From: Cochleicola gelatinilyticus
GTDB taxonomy: Bacteria; Bacteroidota; Bacteroidia; Flavobacteriales; Flavobacteriaceae
DNA length: 64,000 nt
Assembly: GCF_001637325.1 (NCBI RefSeq)
Contig: NZ_LRXL01000026.1
Coordinates: 496,001 to 560,000, forward strand
Direction: 5' to 3'
This document shows, piece after piece, positions 45,399-53,934 of the stretch. The notes below the pieces were generated by a model, which worked only from the letters and a program-made list of their open reading frames with translations, did no database searches and was not told where the DNA came from. The translations under genes and the position numbers were made by a program. Every line of letters begins with the position of its first letter. The stretch's first letter is position 1.

Positions 45399-45412
45399 AT
45401 TTTGTGTATCGT

Positions 45413-45820
45413 TCATCTATCAAGCTTAGGTGGCTTCCTATTAGATTTTTTTAAAGCAGTTACTTTCTTTGATCTTAATCGTCGTTCTATGGAGTTTTTT
45501 GAAGGTTTTGTTTTCTTTCTAACTTTTGCTTTTCTAAGATGTTGTTTCAGTAATACGATGAGCCTTTCAATTACAATAGCTTTGTTTCGGTGCTGACTTC
45601 TAGATTCACTACATTGAAGTGATATAATTCCTTCCGAAGTGATTCTATTTTGTAAGCGTTGCTGTAACCGCTGTTTTTCAGATGCCGTAAGACCTTCAGA
45701 ATTTAGGACATTAAAGCTTAATACTACTTTACTCGCAGTTTTATTTACATGTTGACCTCCTGCCCCACTACTGCGTATGGCTTTAAAATCAAGTTCTTTA
45801 ATAATGGTTTCGGTATGCAT
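45413..45820 (-). CDS. arfB: ArfB-type peptidyl-tRNA hydrolase (ribosome rescue)
   Basis: 135 residues. The class I release-factor GGQ motif appears as RSSGAGGQHVNKTASKVVL near residues 16-34, with no codon-recognition domain. The C-terminus is a very basic tail (KVRKKTKPSKNSIERRLRSKK) that in ArfB/YaeJ enters the empty mRNA channel. It releases peptides from stalled ribosomes. Last gene of a five-gene overlapping operon; start overlaps the DUF4301 stop by 1 bp. Confidence 0.93.
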   Translation of the reverse strand: MHTETIIKELDFKAIRSSGAGGQHVNKTASKVVLSFNVLNSEGLTASEKQRLQQRLQNRITSEGIISLQCSESRSQHRNKAIVIERLIVLLKQHLRKAKVRKKTKPSKNSIERRLRSKKVTALKKSNRKPPKLDR

Positions 45821-47349
45821 TATAAATTAGGACGGTGTTCTTTTTGTAATAAGTCGTTTACCGTTTTAACAGGATTGAACGTTTGTAAAGGAACTTCAAT
45901 AAAAATAGTATTCCAGTGTGCCATTGCTCCATTCCAAAGACCGGGTAGTTCAAGAGCTTTTAAAGGTTTTCCGTATTGGGATTTTAAAGAAATAAAACCA
46001 GAATTAGGATCACTAAATTTTTGAAGATCAAATTTATTACCTTCATAATCACGCAAACCACAAACAAGATCTACAGGGTTAAAGTGTGTTGCTTCGTTGG
46101 CAATAGATCGTTGATGGTTATTTTGTGTATCTATTTGTGCCATCTCTACAATTTGTAACGACATATTCCCTTGATCATCCTTGATCCAAAAAGGGCCGCC
46201 ACCAGGTGCTCCAGTATTTTTTACGACACCACAAACTCGAAGAGGTCGGTTTAAAACAGATTTTAAAGCTAAAATCGAATCGGGTATTTCCTTTTTATTT
46301 AATTCGTTCCAAAGAAAACTTTTCACTTCGTTAACTGTTTGTTTAGAAACTGTTTCTTCACAAAGCTGATGCATGTAGTTAAATATTTTTTCCTGTACAG
46401 TTACTAATTTTCCAGCAAGTACTTTTTTATGAAAGGCAATTACAGGCACATAATCTTCTGCCACAACATTGTCAATATTTTTTATGAATACAAGGTCCGC
46501 ATTTATTTCATTTAAATTTTTTAGTAAGGCGCCATGACCTGAAGGGCGAAATATTAATTGGTTGTCTTTATCTCGAAAAACTTTATTATTTCCAGTCACC
46601 GCGATGGTGTCGGTTTCGGGTTTTTGAAAAGAATAAGAAATATTAAATCGTTTTTTTGTTTTTTTACTTACACGCTTTTTAACTTCTTCAAATTCTTCTC
46701 TAAAAAAGTCAACATGTTTTTCTGAGAATGTAAAATGCAAGTACGCTTCATCGTTAGCCGTGGCATAAAAAGCAGCTTCAAAAAGCTGTTCTTCGAAAGC
46801 GGTTGTGTAATACTTATTGTATTTATGAAACGGTATTAATCCTTTAGGTAACATGCTAAAATTCAACCCTTCTTCGTGTAAAAGCATTTTCGCTAACATC
46901 ACGGCACGTTCTCCCTTCTTACTATTTTTGTAATTCGGATAATGCATTCTAATTTTTTTTCGCACCATATTTACAAATGCAAAATCCCCAATAGATTTAA
47001 AAAATAATGCTACTTGAGTATGGTTTCCCTTTCGTATATAGTCTAGTAATCGACCTTTTTCAGGATCGTATGTATCAAGGAATTGGTGTAAAAACTTGAA
47101 CATTCGAGTGGCTGCGCCTGAGGCGGGAACAAACTTTACTAGTTCAAGTGCATCCCTTTTTGTTTCATACAAGTTGACTAAATCCTCTTGCTCTTGTTTG
47201 GTAAGTTGCAGAATTCCGTTGTTTATGGAGGCAGCCGTGATTACATCTGCATAAGGAATACCGTTCTTAAAGGTTTCAATTTGATCGTTAATTTTATCTA
47301 CTGTGAGGCCGTGCTCTATAATTTGTTGCACATCTTTTTTAAATAACAT
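45820..47349 (-). CDS. DUF4301 family protein
   Basis: 509 residues of the Bacteroidota DUF4301 family: KFVPASGAATRMFKFLHQFLD near residue 75, FRPSGHGALLKNLNEINADLVFIKNIDNV near residue 270, and VVKNTGAPGGGPFWI near 390. The ASGAATRMFK and HGALLKNL segments resemble nucleotide-sugar pyrophosphorylase-like loops, so a nucleotidyltransferase-type activity is possible but unproven. It overlaps the upstream kinase by 11 bp and the downstream rescue factor by 1 bp. Confidence 0.85.
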   Translation of the reverse strand: MLFKKDVQQIIEHGLTVDKINDQIETFKNGIPYADVITAASINNGILQLTKQEQEDLVNLYETKRDALELVKFVPASGAATRMFKFLHQFLDTYDPEKGRLLDYIRKGNHTQVALFFKSIGDFAFVNMVRKKIRMHYPNYKNSKKGERAVMLAKMLLHEEGLNFSMLPKGLIPFHKYNKYYTTAFEEQLFEAAFYATANDEAYLHFTFSEKHVDFFREEFEEVKKRVSKKTKKRFNISYSFQKPETDTIAVTGNNKVFRDKDNQLIFRPSGHGALLKNLNEINADLVFIKNIDNVVAEDYVPVIAFHKKVLAGKLVTVQEKIFNYMHQLCEETVSKQTVNEVKSFLWNELNKKEIPDSILALKSVLNRPLRVCGVVKNTGAPGGGPFWIKDDQGNMSLQIVEMAQIDTQNNHQRSIANEATHFNPVDLVCGLRDYEGNKFDLQKFSDPNSGFISLKSQYGKPLKALELPGLWNGAMAHWNTIFIEVPLQTFNPVKTVNDLLQKEHRPNL

Positions 47350-47917
47350 TGTTTCGTTTACGTGTCTTTTCGTCGATTAATCTTACAGCGTTGGTAAAGC
47401 GCTCTTCTTGAGTACCCTTCAGAATTGAAAACGGTAATTTTTGATTAGTTAGTTCGTTTTCAAAAATACAGAACATTTTTTCCCTATCATCGGGTCTATC
47501 ACGTAAATCATCGAATACCCATTTTGTGTCGATGTATGTTAAAAAGTAGTGTGTATACTCATTTTTTAATGCAAACTCCTCAATTTCAGAGGGACAGAAA
47601 CCATTGTAATAATATTCTGAATATACTTTAAGTTCCAATAAATTAGTGTCACAGAACAACAGGTCGCTGGTTTTTTCTGAAAGTTCATTTTCCCAATGCA
47701 TCTGTCCGTAAGCAATAGGCAACAAATCTTCCCGTTCACACTTTTTTTTTGATACATCCCATTTTTTCTGAAGATACTCACGCATGTATTCAGGAACCCA
47801 TCGTGTATTATAATGGGCTGCGAGTTGTTTTGCTAAGGTAGTTTTTCCTGTAGATTCGGGACCAAAAAGGACAAACTTTAAACAATCTGAAGGTTTTTGT
47901 GTAAGTGTTTTTTCCAT
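47339..47917 (-). CDS. NadR-type P-loop kinase
   Basis: 192 residues. Walker A in FVLFGPESTGKTTLAKQLA (about 16-34), then VPEYMREYL, the Walker-B-like LLFCDTNLLELKVYSEYY, and DLRDRPDDREK, matching the ribosylnicotinamide-kinase domain of NadR. It lacks an adenylyltransferase domain. It overlaps pnuC by 40 bp, a common pairing in which the kinase traps the imported vitamin as its phosphate. The DUF77 gene in the same operon raises thiamine as an alternative substrate. Confidence 0.82.
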   Translation of the reverse strand: MEKTLTQKPSDCLKFVLFGPESTGKTTLAKQLAAHYNTRWVPEYMREYLQKKWDVSKKKCEREDLLPIAYGQMHWENELSEKTSDLLFCDTNLLELKVYSEYYYNGFCPSEIEEFALKNEYTHYFLTYIDTKWVFDDLRDRPDDREKMFCIFENELTNQKLPFSILKGTQEERFTNAVRLIDEKTRKRNNVI

Positions 47918-48510
47918 GCGAAATATCCAAATATGGCTATAAAGGTAAATATGAAATACTGAAAACTAGTAAAAGTAAATCCTTTGTAAAAATACAGCGG
48001 AACCGAAATAAGATCTCCAACGATCCAGTACAACCAATTTTCGATCTTTCTTTTTGCCATAAGCCACATTCCAACAAAAAATATCGCTGTGGTTACTGTA
48101 TCAACATAAGCAGTCCAGCTATTCCACTTATCGAATGCCTTATAAATGATGAAAACAAACAATAGTGTGGCTATAAAAATTCCTGCCGAGATAAGGTGTT
48201 CTTTTTTTGTGGTAGTGGAGATGGGCGTGACATGGGTAGCATCGACTTTGCGTGTCCAAATATACCAACCATAAACACTCATTATAAAATAGTAGCCATT
48301 AATCATCATGTCCCCCAATAACCCCCACTTTAATAAGAGATACACGAAAAGCGCCGTACTAATCATCCCGGTGGGAAACACCCATATTTTGTTCTCTTTC
48401 GAAAACCACACCGAAAGAAAACCAAAAATCACTGCAACAATTTCTATAATAATATCACTGGTGGGATACCCTTGATACTGCCCGAAAAGAAAATCAAAAA
48501 TGGGGTTCAT
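47878..48510 (-). CDS. pnuC: PnuC-family vitamin transporter
   Basis: 210 residues, about seven transmembrane helices. Family pattern: IIEIVAVIFGFLSVWFSKENKIWVFPTGMIST, GDMMINGYYFIMSVYGWYIWTR and a C-terminal WIVGDLISVPLYFYKGFTFTSFQYFIF. PnuC proteins carry nicotinamide riboside; close relatives carry thiamine (PnuT) or riboflavin (PnuX). Overlaps by 17 bp with an upstream DUF77 thiamine-binding gene, which leaves the substrate open between nicotinamide riboside and thiamine. Confidence 0.9.
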   Translation of the reverse strand: MNPIFDFLFGQYQGYPTSDIIIEIVAVIFGFLSVWFSKENKIWVFPTGMISTALFVYLLLKWGLLGDMMINGYYFIMSVYGWYIWTRKVDATHVTPISTTTKKEHLISAGIFIATLLFVFIIYKAFDKWNSWTAYVDTVTTAIFFVGMWLMAKRKIENWLYWIVGDLISVPLYFYKGFTFTSFQYFIFTFIAIFGYFAWKKHLHKNLQIV

Positions 48511-48754
48511 AGTCGCTTCTATTCGATTTTACAATTTTAATATAGAGCAAACCACGTTCTACAGCATCTAAAGCAACCTTCATTTCAGTCGTGAGCAACT
48601 TCATCACTTCATCATAGTCTCCATAGACTTGTGTACTTAAAGGGTTCTCTAGAACTTTTAGATCAGAATCACGTAACCTTTTAATAAAATCGATAATCGC
48701 AGGTTCATATTCATCCTGCAAAGGTGTTAAGGTAAGTTCTACAGATATTTGCAT
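48494..48754 (-). CDS. DUF77/YqgV-type thiamine-binding protein
   Basis: 86 residues with the MTH1187/YkoF-like ferredoxin fold: QISVELTLTPLQDEYEPAIIDFIKRL, LKVLENPLSTQVYGDYDEVMKLL and GLLYIKIVKSN. Members of this family bind thiamine or its hydroxymethylpyrimidine part. First gene of the operon; its 3' end overlaps pnuC by 17 bp. Call rests on length and pattern. Confidence 0.8.
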   Translation of the reverse strand: MQISVELTLTPLQDEYEPAIIDFIKRLRDSDLKVLENPLSTQVYGDYDEVMKLLTTEMKVALDAVERGLLYIKIVKSNRSDYEPHF

Positions 48755-48961
48755 AACATTCTTGCTTCGGTTTAATACTCTCTAATACCACAAAGGTACT
48801 TTTATTCTTTGTGAGATGTAATCGCCAGACATTAAGATTTAATAAGCATATTGAAGTTTATAACTAAAGAACTATATTAATAATACAAGATTAAATTAAA
48901 AAATAAGGCATAATTTTATACATTGTTAGTAAAAAATCTACACGCAAGAATCTATTTTGTT

Positions 48962-49555
48962 ATGATCTTAAAGCTAAAATCAAAAATCGAAAAAATAGCC
49001 CAAGTACCTGTTGAAGATTGTGAACTTTATTTTAGTAATAGCAGAATACCTTTAAAGATTCCGGCAAAAAAATATTTCCTTACTGAAGGGCAAGTATGTA
49101 AAAAAATGGCTTTTATTGAAAAAGGCGAATTAAGAATGTTCTATATCACTGACGAAGGCAAAGAAATTAATGTTGAGTTTTTCTTTGAGAATGATTTTGT
49201 TGCCTCCTATCAAAGCTTTCTTCATCAATCTAAAAGTAAATATTACATTCAAGCAATTTCAGATTGTGAGCTTATTACAATTTCTAATAAAACGCTTCAA
49301 AAGGCCTATGAAAACTCATCGTATTGGCAAAAATTTGGAAGAATCGTTGCCGAGAAAGTATTTACATTGGCCGAACAAAGAACAGAGAGTTTTTTATTTT
49401 ATACCGCCGCTGAACGATATTTAAATCTTCAGAAAAACAGACCCATTTTATTTGAAAAAATTCCGCTTTATCACATTGCTTCTTATTTAGGTATAGAACC
49501 TGAGAGTCTAAGCCGATTGCGAAAAATGATGGTTACAAAACATAAATTAACATAG
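48962..49555 (+). CDS. Crp/Fnr-family transcriptional regulator
   Basis: 197 residues from ATG (MILKLKSKIEK); a TTG 13 codons earlier is less likely. An N-terminal cyclic-nucleotide-binding-like beta-roll (LTEGQVCKKMAFIEKGELRMFYITDEGKEINVEFF) leads to a C-terminal HTH (LYHIASYLGIEPESLSRLRKM). No iron-sulfur cysteines. Divergent from the DUF77 operon; it is followed by a DinB-like gene that it may control. Confidence 0.9.
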   Translation: MILKLKSKIEKIAQVPVEDCELYFSNSRIPLKIPAKKYFLTEGQVCKKMAFIEKGELRMFYITDEGKEINVEFFFENDFVASYQSFLHQSKSKYYIQAISDCELITISNKTLQKAYENSSYWQKFGRIVAEKVFTLAEQRTESFLFYTAAERYLNLQKNRPILFEKIPLYHIASYLGIEPESLSRLRKMMVTKHKLT

Positions 49556-49611
49556 GTCAATAGTAAGGACATACGGCATTGTTACATTTGTCTTAAACAA
49601 ACTGTAACTCC

Positions 49612-50256
49612 ATGGAAACAACAATGTTATTAGACCAACTAAACCAATCATTCTCGGTTGTTATTAAAGTAAGTAACGAGATAGAAAGCACCCTTTTTTT
49701 TAACAAGCCAAAAACAGAAAAATGGTCCGTTGCGGAACAACTACAGCACCTTTCCTTATCTATTGCTCCTATAAACAACCTACTGTCTCAACCGGAACTC
49801 CTCACAAAAAGATGGGGTGCTTCTAACAGAAAATCTAGAGACATTCAACCTTTTCTAAACGATTATCACAAAGCTACTTCAGGTTTAGAATGGAAAGCAT
49901 TCCCTCCGTTTGTACCAAAAATAGAAAATGAAAGCGAAAAGTATGCAGCACTACATTATACCAGTGATGAAACCAAAATACAGGGCTTTTATACCCTAAC
50001 GGGCAATCAAATTGAGCTTTTGAGAGATAAATTCCAGATTACCGATTCCACAGAAAAGCAAGAAATTATCGAAACATTTAAGCAACAATCCGATTACCTA
50101 CTCACTAGTTCAAGAAAAATGGATGAAACTCAAATGGATGCTATTCAATTACCGCTGCCATATATAGGTTTGGTAACCCTCAAAGAAATATTATATTTTA
50201 CATTAAATCATACGAACCATCATTTTAATGCAATTCAAAAGCAAAGCGTGATTTAA
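49612..50256 (+). CDS. DinB-superfamily protein
   Basis: 214 residues, four-helix bundle pattern. The metal histidines are in WSVAEQLQHLSLSI (near residue 45) and LNHTNHHFNAI at the C-terminus, the DinB/YfiT triad. Many members act as thiol-dependent transferases (bacillithiol or similar) or have unknown activity. 56 bp downstream of the Crp-like gene. Confidence 0.85.
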   Translation: METTMLLDQLNQSFSVVIKVSNEIESTLFFNKPKTEKWSVAEQLQHLSLSIAPINNLLSQPELLTKRWGASNRKSRDIQPFLNDYHKATSGLEWKAFPPFVPKIENESEKYAALHYTSDETKIQGFYTLTGNQIELLRDKFQITDSTEKQEIIETFKQQSDYLLTSSRKMDETQMDAIQLPLPYIGLVTLKEILYFTLNHTNHHFNAIQKQSVI

Positions 50257-50280
50257 TGCATAAATAGGATTTACACTCTC

Positions 50281-50973
50281 TTACTCTTCAAAGGCAGTGC
50301 CAATTACCACCATAGCTGCTCCTGCGTTATACGCTTCTTGTTTTTGAGTTTCGGTGCGGATACCACCACCTACAATTACGGGAATTGAAACTGCGCCTAC
50401 TACTGTTTTTATAACGGTGAAAGATACTGGGGTAAGCGCTCCGCTTCCAGCTTCAAGATAAATAACTTTTGCACCCATATATTCCCCTGCCAGTGCTGTA
50501 TGCACGATGAGTTCAATGTCTTCCTGTGGCATAGGTTGCGTATCGCTTACTCGTGCGACTGCAGATTCATTACCACCATCTATTAATAAGTATCCTGTAG
50601 GTATTATTTCCAGTTCCCATTCCTTTAATCTAGCTATGCTTTTTACTTGTTGTCCCACTAAGTATTCTGCATTTCTTCCCGAAAGCAACGATAAAAATAA
50701 AAGGGCATCGGCTTCTGGCGTAATTTGTGAGTGATCTCCAGGGAATAAAATAACGGGAAGATTGGTATGTTGTTTCAGTGCAGTTACCACCGCTTTTGTT
50801 TCCCCATTGTGCACGGTACTTCCACCAACAAAAAGATGGGTAGTTTCTTTGGGAATTTTCTTCAGAAATAACGCAGTTTCGTTGACCCTAAACTTTTCGG
50901 GATCGATGAGGATCGCCAATCCTTTATTTCCCTGAGAAACCTTCCGAAGAAATTCAGTATAATACACTCCCAT
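50281..50973 (-). CDS. Geranylgeranylglyceryl/heptaprenylglyceryl phosphate synthase
   Basis: 230 residues, TIM barrel. GLAILIDPEKF (14-24), THLFVGGSTVHNG, LPVILFPGDHSQI, then YLEAGSGAL and IPVIVGGGIRTETQKQEAYNAGAAMVVIGTAFE, the phosphate-binding end of the barrel. The enzyme joins a polyprenyl diphosphate to sn-glycerol-1-phosphate, best known for archaeal ether lipids and PcrB of Firmicutes. 3 bp downstream of a phosphopantetheinyl transferase gene. Confidence 0.95.
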   Translation of the reverse strand: MGVYYTEFLRKVSQGNKGLAILIDPEKFRVNETALFLKKIPKETTHLFVGGSTVHNGETKAVVTALKQHTNLPVILFPGDHSQITPEADALLFLSLLSGRNAEYLVGQQVKSIARLKEWELEIIPTGYLLIDGGNESAVARVSDTQPMPQEDIELIVHTALAGEYMGAKVIYLEAGSGALTPVSFTVIKTVVGAVSIPVIVGGGIRTETQKQEAYNAGAAMVVIGTAFEE

Positions 50974-50976
50974 CCC

Positions 50977-51615
50977 TTAATCGTTCGCATTCAGTAACGC
51001 ATAAGCGCAAGTAAATTCATCAAATTCTAAAAAATAAACATTGTAAGTCGTTCTTTTTTCATCGTAAGTGACAGTCGATGTAGTAACCAATTCATCAAGT
51101 CTAAAATCTTCGACATAAATATGTTGTAAAAAACTTACACCGGGACAGGCAAAGCTTTTATACAACGATTCTTTCGCACACCAAACAAAAGTCAATTTAC
51201 GCATTACCGCGTCGTCGTTTGCCAATGTTCTGTATTCTTCTATGGGAGTAAACTTATGGGCAATCCGGAGAATCTTAGAGCGTTGTTTTTCTATATCGAT
51301 CCCTACTTCCTGATCGCTTACTATAATTGCAGAAAAAATATAAGAATGTGTAATAGAGATGTGCTTATCATCTTTTAAATGAGGCTTTCCATTTTCATCA
51401 TAATACAAATCATGATCGATATATCCTTCTGCCGCTAATAAATGTCGCACACTCATAAATCCACGTTTGTGTAAGTCGCTTTTCATACCCATTACCCGCT
51501 GGTTACAATGCTCGGTAAGTGAGATTCCTTCCGAAAGTGCTTCAAAAGATTCTTCTATCTTCCAAATGAGGACTTTAGTCGTTGGTGAAACTGTTATAGT
51601 TTTGTAAAGTGGCAT
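50977..51615 (-). CDS. 4'-phosphopantetheinyl transferase (Sfp type)
   Basis: 212 residues. The two family motifs are visible: EVGIDIEKQRSKI (near residue 108) and FVWCAKESLYKSF (near 150), with ISITHSYIFSAI (His) before them. It activates acyl or peptidyl carrier proteins with the CoA-derived arm. Followed by the GGGP synthase gene with a 3-bp gap. Confidence 0.93.
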   Translation of the reverse strand: MPLYKTITVSPTTKVLIWKIEESFEALSEGISLTEHCNQRVMGMKSDLHKRGFMSVRHLLAAEGYIDHDLYYDENGKPHLKDDKHISITHSYIFSAIIVSDQEVGIDIEKQRSKILRIAHKFTPIEEYRTLANDDAVMRKLTFVWCAKESLYKSFACPGVSFLQHIYVEDFRLDELVTTSTVTYDEKRTTYNVYFLEFDEFTCAYALLNAND

Positions 51616-51636
51616 ACGGTTTTAATAGAGATTTCG

Positions 51637-51644
51637 TACTTTTG
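51637..51644 (+). promoter_or_regulatory. -7 promoter element TACTTTTG for ahcY
   Basis: TAnnTTTG match 90 bases upstream of the ahcY ATG. The leader that follows contains a hairpin TTCCGC-CTCT-GCGGGAA (51704-51720, one bulge) 14 bases before the start codon. Confidence 0.5.
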
Positions 51645-51734
51645 CGGTCTGAAAAAACCCTTAAAGATTTTCAGAATTAAAAATAAGGAATTAACAACGA
51701 GTTTTCCGCCTCTGCGGGAATAAAAATAAAATTT

Positions 51735-53051
51735 ATGTCAACGAAAACAGTACCGTACACAGCGTATAAAGTAAAAGATATTTCCCTAGCAGGATGGGGA
51801 CGTAAAGAAATAGAATTAGCTGAAGCAGAAATGCCCGGGCTTATGTCTCTTCGAGAAGAGTACAAAAATGAGCAACCGCTTAAAGGAGCACGTATTGCAG
51901 GATGTTTGCACATGACGATTCAAACGGCTGTTTTAATTGAAACGCTGATTTCTTTGGGAGCTGAAGTTACTTGGAGTTCATGTAATATTTTTTCTACACA
52001 AGATCAAGCTGCTGCTGCAATGGCTGAAGCCGGAGTTGCTGTTTATGCATGGAAAGGATTAACCGAAGAAGAATTTAACTGGTGTATCGAGCAAACTCTT
52101 TTCTTTGGAGAAGATCGCAAGCCATTAAACATGATTCTTGATGATGGTGGAGACCTTACCAATATGGTATTAGACAAATATCCTGAACTTGCCGATGGTA
52201 TTAAAGGTTTAAGTGAGGAAACAACTACTGGAGTACATCGTTTATACGAGCGGGTAAAAAAAGGAACACTTCCTATGCCAGCTATTAACATTAACGATAG
52301 TGTTACAAAATCTAAATTCGACAACAAATACGGGTGTCGTGAGAGTGCAGTAGATGCCATTCGCCGTGCAACCGATGTAATGTTGGCTGGAAAACGTGTT
52401 GTTGTTTGTGGATATGGTGATGTAGGTAAAGGAACTGCCGCATCCTTTAAAGGAGCTGGCTCTATCGTAACAGTAACCGAAATCGACCCAATCTGTGCGT
52501 TACAAGCTGCAATGGACGGTTTTGAAGTAAAGAAATTAGAAACTGTGGTTGGAAATGCAGATATCGTTATTACAACAACTGGAAACAAAGACATCGTACA
52601 AGGAAAACACTTTCAAGCAATGAAAGACAAAACCATCGTATGCAACATTGGACACTTCGATAACGAGATTGCTGTAGCATGGTTAAACGACAATTACGGA
52701 GACACTAAATCTGAAATTAAACCTCAGGTAGATAAATACACTATAGACGGAAAAGACATCATTTTATTAGCTGAAGGACGTTTGGTAAACCTTGGTTGCG
52801 CAACGGGACACCCAAGTTTTGTAATGAGTAACTCATTTACCAACCAAACGTTAGCACAAATCGAATTGTGGAAACACAGCGATAAATATGAAAACGAAGT
52901 GTATATGCTTCCAAAACATTTAGATGAAAAAGTAGCAAAATTACACTTAGAAAAAATTGGTGTAGAATTAACAGAATTACGTCCAGAACAAGCCGAATAT
53001 ATTGGCGTTGAAGTAGAAGGACCATTCAAACCTGAATACTACAGATACTAA
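51735..53051 (+). CDS. ahcY: Adenosylhomocysteinase
   Basis: 438 residues. Conserved blocks: [58 protein letters not shown], and the NAD-binding [17 protein letters not shown] (near residue 220), ending [10 protein letters not shown] as in nearly all SahH proteins. It hydrolyses S-adenosylhomocysteine to adenosine and homocysteine, clearing the product of methyltransferases. Confidence 0.98.
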   Translation: MSTKTVPYTAYKVKDISLAGWGRKEIELAEAEMPGLMSLREEYKNEQPLKGARIAGCLHMTIQTAVLIETLISLGAEVTWSSCNIFSTQDQAAAAMAEAGVAVYAWKGLTEEEFNWCIEQTLFFGEDRKPLNMILDDGGDLTNMVLDKYPELADGIKGLSEETTTGVHRLYERVKKGTLPMPAININDSVTKSKFDNKYGCRESAVDAIRRATDVMLAGKRVVVCGYGDVGKGTAASFKGAGSIVTVTEIDPICALQAAMDGFEVKKLETVVGNADIVITTTGNKDIVQGKHFQAMKDKTIVCNIGHFDNEIAVAWLNDNYGDTKSEIKPQVDKYTIDGKDIILLAEGRLVNLGCATGHPSFVMSNSFTNQTLAQIELWKHSDKYENEVYMLPKHLDEKVAKLHLEKIGVELTELRPEQAEYIGVEVEGPFKPEYYRY

Positions 53052-53110
53052 TCGGTTTTAGAAAACAGTTTTTAGATTCACAATTCGTCAATCTAAAATT
53101 GTAAAAAAAA

Positions 53111-53139
53111 GCCCTTGCATTTATTGCGAGGGCTTTTTT
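53111..53139 (+). terminator. Rho-independent terminator of ahcY
   Basis: Arms GCCCTTGCA (53111-53119) and TGCGAGGGC (53125-53133), loop TTTAT, then six T. 59 bases past the stop codon. Confidence 0.93.
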
Positions 53140-53149
53140 AGTTAGGACA

Positions 53150-53275
53150 ATACGGTTGTTTTGCTACGCGCCACTACCGTCCGCGCTTTCCGTTTATAGT
53201 TTTGTAAAACCATAGGTTTCAGTTTTACAAAAGCTACCACTGCAATCGCTATTGCAAAATGGTAACTAAGCGTAA
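53150..53275 (+). repeat. Intergenic structured repeat, copy C
   Basis: Between convergent ahcY and a lipoprotein gene. Core CCGTCCGCGCTTTCCG (53178-53192) followed by a long hairpin with arms TTTTGTAAAAC and GTTTTACAAAA. Closest to copy B in layout, with a different hairpin sequence. Confidence 0.55.
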
Positions 53276-53277
53276 AA

Positions 53278-53817
53278 CTATTCACTTTTAAAATACACCT
53301 CGATATAATCGGTCGTGGTTATGTATTCTTTCCGAAGCAAATTTACATAATTGGTTACTGCTCTGCTGTTTTTGTAGTTAGGATGGAGTGCATCGCTAAG
53401 TGCTTCATCAGTTACCGTGAGTACAATGTACCAAGTTCCCGACCTACTTACATATACATCATCAAAGGTGGAACCGTAACCTTGACTATCTAGGGCAGCA
53501 TCAACAACCAAAGGCACTAGATTTAAAGTTTTGGTCTGTTTATCTGCCTCATAGAATGTTAAGTAATAGGTTTCAGTATCTATAGTGACAGGAATATTAC
53601 CTAAATCATCATCATAAGTGATCTGGTATTTAGCATTCACATACTTGTAGAATTCGTTCGCTTCCTTAGGATCGGTAAAAGCATACACATATTGATTGCC
53701 AAGTGATTTGACGAACTTTTTTGCTTTCAAAATTTTTCCGTCCTCTAAATTAGGTGCAATTTGTAAAGGAATACAAGACAAGAATAGACAAGAAAGTAAC
53801 AGGTAGTAATATTTCAT
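53278..53817 (-). CDS. Hypothetical lipoprotein
   Basis: 179 residues from MKYYYLLLSCLFLSC, where a lipobox LFLSC marks Cys15; an ATG six codons earlier would push the signal peptide inward. The mature part mixes strands and helices (KFVKSLGNQYVYAFTDPKEANEFYKYVNAKY). No family recognised. Likely periplasm-facing lipid-anchored protein, divergently placed 117 bp from a transglutaminase-like gene. Confidence 0.75.
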   Translation of the reverse strand: MKYYYLLLSCLFLSCIPLQIAPNLEDGKILKAKKFVKSLGNQYVYAFTDPKEANEFYKYVNAKYQITYDDDLGNIPVTIDTETYYLTFYEADKQTKTLNLVPLVVDAALDSQGYGSTFDDVYVSRSGTWYIVLTVTDEALSDALHPNYKNSRAVTNYVNLLRKEYITTTDYIEVYFKSE

Positions 53818-53934
53818 ATATCGGATTTTAATCAAAAATTGTGCCTATCATACTATATATAGGAAGTAGCCATTACTTTCAATAATAGTTCACCTTTTAC
53901 GTTGTAGGCAATATACATTCTTAGCGAATTCCAT

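Noticed and set aside
52043-52594. 183-codon open frame antisense to ahcY
   Set aside because: Lies wholly inside a conserved gene, with low-complexity Ser/Thr-rich translation typical of an antisense shadow.
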